From Pseudoxanthomonas mexicana (GTDB taxonomy: Bacteria; Pseudomonadota; Gammaproteobacteria; Xanthomonadales; Xanthomonadaceae), in NCBI RefSeq assembly GCF_001556105.1, contig NZ_LSIF01000033.1:1-11788 (forward strand): a stretch of DNA of 11,788 nucleotides. Direction: 5' to 3'. Below the pieces are notes generated by a model. That model saw only the letters and a list, made by a program, of their open reading frames with translations. It was not told the origin of the DNA and ran no database searches. Of this stretch, positions 1 to 6,216 are shown piece after piece (position 1 is the first letter of the stretch; each line of letters opens with the position of its first letter). The position numbers were made by a program, and so were the translations under genes.

Positions 1-181
1 GCCGGAAGCGGGGCGACCCGCCTGCTGCGACGCAACAGCCCGTCGCCGGTTTTCCTCGATCCGTCGCCACGGGACGCCATTTCGTCGCACGGAGCGTATC
101 GATCCGCGCCGGCCGCCGGCAATCCGGCTATAGTCGGCGGCGTCATCTGGCCGCTGTAACCGACCGACAGGAGTCCCTCCG

Positions 182-502
182 ATGCTTCGCGCCAGCCTTG
201 CCCTGCTGCTTCTCGCTGCCTCGGCAGCCGTGTTCGCCCAGAACGGGCGCAGCATCGCCAACGGCAACACTTCTCCCTGCCAGGATGTCGCCGACCGTGC
301 GGTCGCCGAGCGGCCGGGCGACGCCGCATCGAGCGCCCCGGACGCACGCCGCGCGCGCGCTACCGCGGTGCGCAGCAAGTACGGCGTGCCGGCGTCGCTG
401 ACGCCATCGACCACGCGTGGTGGCGGTGACGACGACGACACCCCGCTGCCGCGCAACCGCGGCTCGAAGTGGCACAGCTTCCTGCCTGGCATGTTCCGCT
501 GA
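182..502 (+). CDS. Small exported protein of unknown function
   Basis: The 106-residue product begins with a short basic start and a hydrophobic run (residues 4-19) ending in V-F-A before Gln20. This is a good signal peptidase I site, so the mature protein of about 87 residues should be periplasmic or secreted. The mature part is polar and probably disordered: Ala/Arg-rich in the middle, an acidic GGGDDDD stretch near residues 80-86, and a C-terminus WHSFLPGMFR that looks like a conserved short motif. There is one Cys, near residue 33. The start is well supported: AGGAG at 169-173 lies 8 bases before the ATG. A weak TATAGT (129-134) could be a -10 element, but I see no -35 partner. The next gene begins 18 bp downstream on the same strand, so they may be co-transcribed. 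I do not recognise a family. The remainder of 1-181 shows no gene. Confidence 0.72.
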   Translation: MLRASLALLLLAASAAVFAQNGRSIANGNTSPCQDVADRAVAERPGDAASSAPDARRARATAVRSKYGVPASLTPSTTRGGGDDDDTPLPRNRGSKWHSFLPGMFR

Positions 503-520
503 CGCGGACGGCATTACCCG

Positions 521-1282
521 GTGATAGGACTGTTGCGTCGCCTGCGGCGCCCTGCCCCATCCGTTGAAGACAGCCTTTGGCGACACGTACGTGCCGAAAC
601 ACCGTGGGTGCCGGCGCTTGATGACGCGCGCACGGAACGGCTGCGGACGCTGACGGCGCGCTTCCTGCACGAGAAGGCCATCACGCCACTGGCGGGGCTG
701 ACACTCGATGACGCGCAGCGGCTGCAACTCGCGGCCCTGTGCTGCCTGCCATTGCTGGAGTTCGGCGAAGCAGGCCTGCGCGGGTGGTCGCAGCTGATCG
801 TGTATCCGGATGCCTTCCGCGTGCAGCGCACCCATACCGATGCTGCCGGCGTCCTGCATGAGTGGGAAGACGACCTCGCCGGCGAAGCCTGGGACCAGGG
901 ACCGCTGATCCTGTCCTGGGCCGACGTGCAAGCCGACATGGCAGAGCCCGACGCCGGCTTCTGCGTGGCCGTGCACGAGATGGCGCACAAACTGGACGTG
1001 CTGGATGGCGAACTCGATGGCACGCCACCCTTGCCGGATGCGTGGCATGGTCAATGGGCGCGGGACTTCCAGCGTGCCTATGACGACTTCTGCATGCAGG
1101 TCGACCTGGGCCGCGAAACCGCGATCGATCCGTATGCAGCGGAGGCGCCGGAAGAATTCTTCGCCGTGGTCACCGAGTACCACTTCTCTGCACCCGATGT
1201 GCTGGCTGACGCGATGCCGGAGGTGGCAGCGCACCTGCGGCGCTTCTACGGCGCGTCACCGATGGCCGGCACGGCCGCCTGA
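521..1282 (+). CDS. mtfA: MtfA-type zinc-dependent peptidase
   Basis: The 253-residue protein matches the MtfA (DUF980/peptidase M90) family in length and in its catalytic motif. The zinc-binding HExxH is H152-E-M-A-H156, followed by KLD. The PEEFFAV segment near residues 210-216 supplies the probable third zinc ligand (E211 or E212). The LIVYPDAF segment near residues 92-99 is typical of the family. In E. coli, MtfA binds and inactivates the glucose-PTS repressor Mlc and has aminopeptidase activity. Whether an Mlc partner exists in this organism cannot be seen here. No signal peptide is visible, so it should be cytoplasmic. The start is a GTG with no clear Shine-Dalgarno sequence, which fits translation following the gene 18 bp upstream. 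The stop lies 2 bp from the phoQ stop on the opposite strand. Family assignment is firm; the regulatory role is inferred. Confidence 0.9.
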   Translation: MIGLLRRLRRPAPSVEDSLWRHVRAETPWVPALDDARTERLRTLTARFLHEKAITPLAGLTLDDAQRLQLAALCCLPLLEFGEAGLRGWSQLIVYPDAFRVQRTHTDAAGVLHEWEDDLAGEAWDQGPLILSWADVQADMAEPDAGFCVAVHEMAHKLDVLDGELDGTPPLPDAWHGQWARDFQRAYDDFCMQVDLGRETAIDPYAAEAPEEFFAVVTEYHFSAPDVLADAMPEVAAHLRRFYGASPMAGTAA

Positions 1283-1284
1283 CC

Positions 1285-2739
1285 TCAGAGGCCCGGCGGC
1301 AGCCGCACTTCGAAACGCGCCCCCCCCAGTTCCTCCGAGCGTCGCACCTGCAGTTCGCCACGGTAGTCGCGGATCAGATCCTGCACGATGGACAGGCCGA
1401 TACCGTGCCCCTGCACGCGCTCGTCGCCGCGCACGCCGCGCTGCAGGACCTTGGCGACATCGTTCTCGGCGATACCCGGCCCGTCATCATCGACCGCGAT
1501 GAACACGCCGGGCCGGCGCTGCGGCGCGGTCGCGCCGACCGTCACCGTCAGCAGGACGCGGGAGCGCGCCCACTTGAACGCGTTTTCCAGCAGGTTGCCC
1601 ATCAGTTCCTGCAGGTCGCCGGTTTCGCCATGGAAGCGCGCACGCGGGTCGATCTCGAATTCGCAGATCACGCCTTTCGAGGCATAGACCTTCTCCAGTC
1701 CACGCACGATCTCTTCCGCATGCGGCTCGATGGCCACCGCGGCGGAGAACAACTTGTGGCCGCTCGACGCCGCGCGCGCCAGCTGGTAGGAAACCAGGTT
1801 GTTCATGCGCTTGAGCTGCACATCCAGCTCCTCGCGCAACGCCTGCGGGTCGCCGCCGCCGCTGTCCAACTGCGTGCGCAACACCGCAATCGGCGTCTTC
1901 AGGCTATGCGCCAGATCGGCCAGCGTGTTGCGCTGGCGCTCCAGGTTCTCGCGCTCGCTCTCGATGAAGGCGTTGATGCTGTCGGTGAGGGGCTCCAACT
2001 CGCGCGGGTGGCTTTCGGTCATGCCCGACAACTCACCGCGCTGCACGCGGCTGAGTTCGAAGATCACGCGCCGCAGCGGACGCAGGCTCCAGCGCAACAC
2101 CAGCATCTGCAGCAGCAACAGGATCACGCCAGCACCGCCGAGATACACCCACAACGAACCGCGGAAGACGCGGATCTGCGCGCTCAATGCCTGGGCATCT
2201 TCGAAAATGTAGATGCTGTACGGAATCTCCGCGTGCTGGTGCGTCGCCGGCCACGCATAGCCCACGCCGTACCGGTAGGCCTCGCTGTCGCTGCCGTCGG
2301 CACGGCGGATCGGCAACGGTCCCTCGAACGATTCCTCCAGTGCCCCCAGTATCTTCGGTGCCGGCAGGTCAGGACCCAGCGTGGAATTGGACCCCCACGG
2401 CGGCACGCCTCGCAGGACGACCTGCGCGTACATGCCGCTATCGGGCATATCGAAGCGTGGATCGGGAGTGTTGTACGGCGGAATCAGCGTGCCGTTGCGC
2501 CCAAACTCCACCTTGTCGGTGTAGTACAGCGCATAGCTCTTCAGGCGCTGCCGCAGATTGTCTTCGGCAGTGTCGACGAAGGCGCGGTCGAGCGCGTACC
2601 CGGCCAGCGCGAGGAAGGCGAGCAGCGCGAGGCTCGCGGCCAGCAGTTGGCGGGCGCGCAACGAGCGCGGCCGCCATCCTTCGAACCGATCACGGCCGAC
2701 GGGATCGGCGGGCGCTGCGTGGGAAGGTGGCGCAGGCAT
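1285..2739 (-). CDS. phoQ: PhoQ-type sensor histidine kinase
   Basis: This is an inner-membrane sensor kinase of about 484 residues. TM1 lies near residues 31-52, a periplasmic sensor domain at about 53-193, TM2 at about 196-216 and HAMP at about 217-265. The HisKA domain carries HSLKTP with phospho-acceptor His278, the same motif as enterobacterial PhoQ. The HATPase_c domain shows the N box NLLENAFKW (residues 382-390), the G1 box DDDGPG (417-422) and the GHGIGL G2 box (444-449). It should autophosphorylate on His and pass the phosphate to PhoP, encoded just upstream. The sensor domain lacks the dense acidic cluster that senses Mg2+ in enterobacterial PhoQ; only scattered Glu/Asp are seen, so the ligand may differ. 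I take the ATG at 2737-2739; a TTG directly before it (2740-2742) is also in frame. No strong Shine-Dalgarno is visible, and the 28-bp spacing from phoP suggests coupling in one operon. Confidence 0.93.
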   Translation of the reverse strand: MPAPPSHAAPADPVGRDRFEGWRPRSLRARQLLAASLALLAFLALAGYALDRAFVDTAEDNLRQRLKSYALYYTDKVEFGRNGTLIPPYNTPDPRFDMPDSGMYAQVVLRGVPPWGSNSTLGPDLPAPKILGALEESFEGPLPIRRADGSDSEAYRYGVGYAWPATHQHAEIPYSIYIFEDAQALSAQIRVFRGSLWVYLGGAGVILLLLQMLVLRWSLRPLRRVIFELSRVQRGELSGMTESHPRELEPLTDSINAFIESERENLERQRNTLADLAHSLKTPIAVLRTQLDSGGGDPQALREELDVQLKRMNNLVSYQLARAASSGHKLFSAAVAIEPHAEEIVRGLEKVYASKGVICEFEIDPRARFHGETGDLQELMGNLLENAFKWARSRVLLTVTVGATAPQRRPGVFIAVDDDGPGIAENDVAKVLQRGVRGDERVQGHGIGLSIVQDLIRDYRGELQVRRSEELGGARFEVRLPPGL

Positions 2740-2767
2740 CAAATGCAGGCGATGCCAGCGCGATGCA

Positions 2768-3454
2768 TCAGCCTTCGCCGCTGCGCGGGATGGCGAAGCG
2801 GTAGCCGCGGCCGCGCACGGTTTCGATCGGCTTCAACTCACCGTCCGGATCCAGCTTCTTGCGCAGGCGGCCGATGAAGACCTCCAGCACGTTCGAATCG
2901 CGGTCGAAATCCTGCTGGTAGATGTGCTCGGTCAGGTCGGCCTTCGACACCAGTTCGCCCGCGTGCATCATCAGGTACTCGAGCACCTTGTACTCGTAGC
3001 TGGTCAGGTCGACGTTGCTGCCGTTGACGCTCACCGTCTGCGCCGCCAAGTCCAGCGCGACCGGACCACATTCGAGCGTGGGCTTGCTCCAGCCCGCCGC
3101 GCGACGCAGCAGCGCATTGACGCGTGCCAGCAGTTCTTCCACGTGGAAGGGCTTGACCAGGTAATCGTCAGCGCCCTGCTTCAGGCCCTCGACCTTGTCC
3201 TGCCAGCTGGAACGCGCGGTCAGGATCAGCACCGGGAACTTCTTCCCCTCGTCGCGTAGCGCCTTGATCAGCTCCATGCCGGACATTTTCGGCAGGCCGA
3301 GATCGATGATGCCCACGTCGAACGGCACTTCGCGGCCCATGTAGAGACCTTCTTCGCCGTCCTGGGCCGCGTCCACCGCGAAGCCTTCGCGCTTCAGGCG
3401 CGCAGCGAGGGTTTCACGCAGGGGGGCTTCGTCTTCGACCAGCAGGATACGCAT
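2768..3454 (-). CDS. phoP: PhoP-type response regulator (OmpR/PhoB family)
   Basis: This 228-residue two-domain regulator has a receiver domain at residues 1-117 with acidic pocket E7/D8, phospho-acceptor Asp51 (IIDLGLP), switch residue T79 and Lys101 in KPF. A winged-helix DNA-binding domain spans about 127-223 and ends in the wing ETVRGRGYRF. The wording throughout matches xanthomonad PhoP closely, including the WQDKVEGLKQGADDYLVKPFH block (81-104, quoted in part). Phosphorylated PhoP should act as a transcription factor for envelope modification, antimicrobial-peptide resistance and virulence or stress genes; the local regulon is not visible. The start is strong: AAGGAG lies 6-7 bases before the ATG. 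phoQ follows 28 bp downstream and a small exported-protein gene lies upstream on the same strand, giving a likely three-gene operon. A GC hairpin lies just upstream of the ribosome-binding site. Confidence 0.96.
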   Translation of the reverse strand: MRILLVEDEAPLRETLAARLKREGFAVDAAQDGEEGLYMGREVPFDVGIIDLGLPKMSGMELIKALRDEGKKFPVLILTARSSWQDKVEGLKQGADDYLVKPFHVEELLARVNALLRRAAGWSKPTLECGPVALDLAAQTVSVNGSNVDLTSYEYKVLEYLMMHAGELVSKADLTEHIYQQDFDRDSNVLEVFIGRLRKKLDPDGELKPIETVRGRGYRFAIPRSGEG

Positions 3455-3474
3455 GGACTCTCCTTGGGAATGCG

Positions 3475-3495
3475 GCGCGGCGTTTGTCGCCGCGC
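3475..3495 (-). other. Perfect stem-loop in the phoP leader
   Basis: GCGCGGCG (3475-3482) and CGCCGCGC (3488-3495) are perfect 8-bp arms around a 5-base loop. The hairpin lies between the exported-protein stop (3533) and the phoP start (3454), about 20 bases before the phoP ATG. No T-run follows on the minus strand, so it is not a classical intrinsic terminator. It could be an mRNA processing or stability element that sets different levels for the upstream gene and phoPQ. The structure is seen; the role is inferred. Confidence 0.5.
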
Positions 3496-3532
3496 GGGAC
3501 GTGCTCGTGTTGAGCCGTGATTCTACGTAAGA

Positions 3533-3934
3533 CTACGGGCGCGGGGGGTTATCACCGCGTGGAGGCTGTGGCGGCGCGATGTCGCGGCGCGGACGAACGG
3601 GCGAATCGAGGTCGCGCCGTTGCGGCCCCATGTCGTCCTGCGTGCGCACGCGGCCACGATCGTCGATGTACTTCACCCGCGTGACATCACGCCCGTCGTA
3701 CTGCATGCGCTCGACGCTCAGTACCTGGTTGCCGGATTCGCTGCGCACGCGACGCACGGAGTCGGACATGGAGCTGCGATGGCCTCGATCATCGCTTCGC
3801 GGCATTGCGTGTTCTCGCGAGCGCGGTGTGTCGCCGTGGCCACGACCATCCTGCGCGTGCACCACGAGGGCGCCTGCGAGGGTAGTGAGTACCGCCAGGG
3901 CAACAGCGGCTAGGGTCGGAGCACGAAAACGCAT
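3533..3934 (-). CDS. Small exported PepSY-like protein upstream of phoPQ
   Basis: From the ATG at 3934 the product is 133 residues. It has a clear signal peptide: basic MRFR, a hydrophobic stretch over residues 6-25, and cleavage after V-H-A near residue 27. An in-frame extension to 4048 exists, but it would bury the signal peptide internally, so I reject it. The mature protein is Arg/Asp-rich. The central segment VRRVRSESGNQVLSVERM, followed by YDGRDVTRVKYIDDRGRVR, has the pattern of a single degenerate PepSY repeat (beta-strand, DGR turn, beta-strand, D-x-x-GRV). The C-terminus is low-complexity Pro/Arg/Asp. Small PepSY proteins often sit beside OmpR-family two-component genes and may modulate the sensor from the periplasm; here it is the first gene before phoP. 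No good Shine-Dalgarno is seen, and a direct repeat overlaps the start. The exported nature is firm; the PepSY call is tentative. Confidence 0.78.
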   Translation of the reverse strand: MRFRAPTLAAVALAVLTTLAGALVVHAQDGRGHGDTPRSREHAMPRSDDRGHRSSMSDSVRRVRSESGNQVLSVERMQYDGRDVTRVKYIDDRGRVRTQDDMGPQRRDLDSPVRPRRDIAPPQPPRGDNPPRP

Positions 3935-3952
3935 AACGGAATCGTAACGGAA
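3934..3952 (-). promoter_or_regulatory. 11-bp-period direct repeat at the start of the phoPQ operon
   Basis: The octamer TAACGGAA occurs twice (3934-3941 and 3945-3952), exactly 11 bp apart. On the minus strand it reads TTCCGTTA twice and touches the ATG of the exported-protein gene. Direct half-sites about one helical turn apart are the usual binding pattern of OmpR/PhoP-family dimers, so this may be an autoregulatory PhoP site. A second tandem repeat, CGAAACC twice at 3972-3985, lies just upstream. TACGAT within the repeat also resembles a -10 element. These are pattern-based inferences. Confidence 0.4.
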
Positions 3953-4040
3953 CTGGGCTCGCGAAGCTGAACGAAACCCGAAACCGTCTCTCTGTAAGGG
4001 AATCGAAGTTTTGGACCGCGGCAGTGAATCGATTCTGAAT

Positions 4041-4049
4041 TTATCCACA
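4041..4049 (+). promoter_or_regulatory. Perfect DnaA-box 9-mer (TTATCCACA)
   Basis: The sequence TTATCCACA equals the strong DnaA-box consensus. It lies alone in the 147-bp gap between the hydrolase gene and the PepSY-like gene, next to the 10-bp palindrome GAATCGATTC (4026-4035). One box in non-origin DNA can mark DnaA-regulated transcription or can be chance. No AT-rich unwinding region or box cluster is present, so this is not an origin. Confidence 0.35.
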
Positions 4050-4081
4050 GGCCTGATCCGCGCATTCAGACAGATGAACGA

Positions 4082-5005
4082 TCAGAAAACCTCGGCAACA
4101 CAACACCTTAGCGAACCACCGCCCGCCTCTAACGCGTCCAGCGGCACGCTGCGGACCGCAAAGCCCGCGTCTTCCAGCTGCGCCACCACGACTGGTCGCA
4201 GGGCATCGTGCGCACGCCGACTCATCCAGACCACACCCGGAACGAGCGCGATGGCATTGCCGGCGAACGCCGCCTGTTCCGTGCCGGTCAGCTCGACCAC
4301 ACGGCCGGCATACAGCGCCTGCAATGCGGGCACGATCCCCGGCGACACCAGCCCGCCGGGATGGACCGCCGCCGCGCGGCCGGCCAGCACCGCCAACAGC
4401 ACGTTGGTGTGGTACTCGCCGGGGGCCAGATCGAACATCAGCGTGGCGCGCAGACCGAAGGCCTCGTGCATCCGTGCCGCGCCGGCCTCGTCGCAGCGCT
4501 CCGACAGGCCGCAGAAGCCGATGCCACGCGCACGGTCGATGACCAGTGCGCCGGTCAGCTCGCAGGGATGCGGCTGGGCGGAAAGGTCGACCTCGGCGTA
4601 GCCAAGGGTGTCGCGGAAGAAGCCGCGGATGTCCTTCCGCCCTGCTTCCCACTGACGCACCTCGTGGCGCATCCGGCCCACGATCAAGCGCGCTTCGCCG
4701 CCCACGCGCGCGGTGGCGAACACGTTGTTCGGAAACACGGCATCCGGCGTTGCCTCATCGCCAGGGAAACAGATCACCGGTACGTCCCGCGCCAAGGCGC
4801 GATGCAATGCACGGTGTTCGCGCAGCGCCGCACCGGTATCGAAGACGCCGGCCTCGGCCATGTAGCGGTTGTCCTGCGCCGACTGCTCCGCGCGCATGAA
4901 GCCGTCCGGCGCCACCAGAAAAGCCGAACGAGCGGTCGCCGGTCCGAAGTCCGCCGCCAGCGAGCCAGCGAACGCGGTGAAGGCGGCGACGTCGCGCGTG
5001 ATCAT
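4082..5005 (-). CDS. Arginine-deiminase-related hydrolase, CtlX/amidinotransferase type
   Basis: The 307-residue product belongs to the guanidino-group-modifying superfamily (pentein fold; arginine deiminase, DDAH, CtlX). Visible signatures are SAFLVAPDGF (27-36), TPDAVFPNN (86-94, substrate-binding loop), the CELTG segment with E149, GEYHTNVLL with probable catalytic His199, and GGGSLRCC with the probable nucleophile Cys301 or Cys302 near the C-terminus. The likely reaction is hydrolysis of a guanidino or ureido compound such as arginine, citrulline or a methylated arginine through a covalent Cys adduct. The closest named group by motif is CtlX (citrulline hydrolase), but the substrate cannot be fixed from sequence. 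No signal peptide is seen, so it should be cytoplasmic. It starts 2 bp after the dusA stop (TGA-GC-ATG), implying co-transcription and translational coupling with dusA. No terminator is evident after it. Confidence 0.85.
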   Translation of the reverse strand: MITRDVAAFTAFAGSLAADFGPATARSAFLVAPDGFMRAEQSAQDNRYMAEAGVFDTGAALREHRALHRALARDVPVICFPGDEATPDAVFPNNVFATARVGGEARLIVGRMRHEVRQWEAGRKDIRGFFRDTLGYAEVDLSAQPHPCELTGALVIDRARGIGFCGLSERCDEAGAARMHEAFGLRATLMFDLAPGEYHTNVLLAVLAGRAAAVHPGGLVSPGIVPALQALYAGRVVELTGTEQAAFAGNAIALVPGVVWMSRRAHDALRPVVVAQLEDAGFAVRSVPLDALEAGGGSLRCCVAEVF

Positions 5006-5007
5006 GC

Positions 5008-6006
5008 TCAGGCCGCCGGCCGCAGTTCGCGCACGGTCGCCGCCAGCGCCTGCTCGACCAGCGACCAGTCCGCGCCAGGCTTGTGTGCGCCTTCGCTGAG
5101 GATCTGGCGGAACGCGCGTCCGCCGGTCTGCGCATGGAACAGGCCCAGCACGTGGCGGGTGAGATGCTTCAAGGCCACGCCCTTGGCCAGCTGCGCTTCC
5201 ACATACGGGCGCCAGGCGCGCAGCAGCTCCGCACGCGCGCGCAGCTCGCCGCCGAACAGCGCGACCTGCATTTCATGCAGCACGTAAGGCTCGTGGTACG
5301 CGGTGCGGCCGATCATCACGCCATCGCTGTGCTGCAGATGCTCGTGCACCTGCGCCGTGGTGGTGATGCCACCGTTGATCGCCACCGTCAGGGCCGGACG
5401 CTCGCGCTTGAGCCGGTAGGCCCAGTCGTAGCGCAGCGGCGGGATCTCGCGGTTCTCCTTCGGCGACAGGCCCTGCAGCCACGCCTTGCGCGCGTGCACG
5501 AAGAACGTGTTGCAGCCAGTCGCCGCCACCGTGTCGATGAAGGCGAGGAACAGGTCGTAGTCCTCCTGCTCGTCCACGCCGAGGCGGCACTTCACGGTGA
5601 CCGGAATGCCGACGGCTTCGATCATCGCCGCCACGCACTCGGACACCAGCGCCGGTTCCTTCATCAGGCAGGCACCGAAGCGACCGGCCTGCACGCGGTC
5701 GGACGGGCAGCCGACGTTGAGGTTCACCTCGTCGTAGCCCCAGTCCTGCGCGATGCGGGCGGCCTGCGCCAGGTGCGCCGGGTCGCTGCCGCCGAGTTGC
5801 ACGGCGACGGGATGCTCCACGGTGTCGAACCCCAGCAGGCGGTCGCGGTCGCCATGGATCACCGCCTGCGCGTGCACCATCTCGGTATACAGGCGCGCGT
5901 TCGGCGCCAACAGGCGGTGGAACACGCGGCAGTGCGTGTCCGTCCAGTCCATCATCGGGGCGACCGACAGGCGCAGGGCGTCGTGGGGAATGCGGGGGGA
6001 CGTCAT
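5008..6006 (-). CDS. dusA: tRNA-dihydrouridine(20/20a) synthase DusA
   Basis: This FMN-dependent enzyme reduces U20/U20a in the tRNA D-loop using NADPH. The 332-residue product shows SVAPMMDWTD at the start of the TIM barrel (14-23), LYTEMV (39-44), VQLGGSDP (69-76), and NLNVGCPSDRVQ (95-106) with catalytic Cys100. It also has VTVKCRLG (136-143), the HARKAWLQGLSPKENR block (171-186) and the phosphate-binding NGGI (211-214) with GR at 233-234. These match DusA rather than DusB or DusC. The C-terminal helical domain (about 245-332), with HLTRHVLGLFHAQTG, is complete. I chose the ATG at 6006 because it leaves a family-typical short N-terminus. An in-frame ATG at 6036 would add ten residues, and neither has a clear Shine-Dalgarno. 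TACAAT (minus strand, just before 6006) could be a -10 element. Confidence 0.95.
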   Translation of the reverse strand: MTSPRIPHDALRLSVAPMMDWTDTHCRVFHRLLAPNARLYTEMVHAQAVIHGDRDRLLGFDTVEHPVAVQLGGSDPAHLAQAARIAQDWGYDEVNLNVGCPSDRVQAGRFGACLMKEPALVSECVAAMIEAVGIPVTVKCRLGVDEQEDYDLFLAFIDTVAATGCNTFFVHARKAWLQGLSPKENREIPPLRYDWAYRLKRERPALTVAINGGITTTAQVHEHLQHSDGVMIGRTAYHEPYVLHEMQVALFGGELRARAELLRAWRPYVEAQLAKGVALKHLTRHVLGLFHAQTGGRAFRQILSEGAHKPGADWSLVEQALAATVRELRPAA

Positions 6007-6070
6007 GCCGTCATTGTAACGTGCGGCCTTTTTCATGCCCCGCCCCGCAAGGCGGTGCCTGTGCCTTCAT

Positions 6071-6172
6071 AGGTTGGGGTGAAAGAAGTGAAGCCCAACA
6101 ACGTACGCATCGGCTATCCCCATGTTGGGCATAGCAGGCTCAGCCAACCCCATCTCGCTGATCCGCCAACCC
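6071..6172. repeat. REP-like palindromic cluster (GTTGGG/CCCAAC)
   Basis: The gap between dusA and the propeller gene carries repeated GTTGGG and CCCAAC hexamers in both orientations. GTTGGG at 6073-6078 faces CCCAAC at 6094-6099; GTTGGG at 6124-6129 faces CCAACCCC at 6144-6151; a further CCAACCC is at 6166-6172. A separate stem pairs GCTATCCC (6113-6120) with GGGCATAGC (6127-6135), with one bulged C. Elements built on these hexamers are common intergenic REP-type repeats in xanthomonads. This looks like one or two degenerate copies. The arms are seen; family membership is from memory of similar elements. Confidence 0.6.
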
Positions 6173-6183
6173 ATACCCGCCGA

Positions 6184-6189
6184 TATACT
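6184..6189 (+). promoter_or_regulatory. Candidate -10 element of the propeller gene
   Basis: TATACT matches five of six -10 consensus bases and lies about 28 bases before the chosen ATG, followed by a G-rich Shine-Dalgarno-like run (AGGGGG, 6205-6210). No convincing -35 hexamer is found 16-18 bp upstream, where the REP-like repeats lie. Weak call. Confidence 0.3.
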
Positions 6190-6216
6190 CCGCCAGGGGT
6201 AATCAGGGGGCTGGGC

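Noticed and set aside
1..181. Partial gene at the left edge
   Set aside because: No frame with recognisable protein features reaches the edge; only a ribosome site and a weak TATAGT were seen.
143..1234. Minus-strand open frame opposite the first two genes
   Set aside because: It runs through both the signal-peptide gene and the zinc peptidase on the other strand, and its product has no family features.
1405..2877. 490-codon open frame on the plus strand
   Set aside because: It lies opposite phoQ and the phoQ-phoP junction, has no recognisable domain and has composition typical of GC-driven antisense frames.
3935..4048. N-terminal extension of the PepSY-like protein to 4048
   Set aside because: It would place a perfect signal peptide 38 residues inside the protein; the ATG at 3934 is the sensible start.
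4041..4049. Replication origin
   Set aside because: Only one DnaA box, no AT-rich unwinding region and no dnaA, dnaN or parAB genes nearby.
4208..6072. Plus-strand open frames opposite the hydrolase and dusA genes
   Set aside because: Both are antisense to genes with clear catalytic motifs and show His/Arg/Gln-rich shadow composition.
6079..6216. N-terminal extension of the propeller gene from a GTG at 6079
   Set aside because: It translates the REP-like repeats, puts the signal peptide at residue 47, and the ATG at 6217 has a Shine-Dalgarno-like run.
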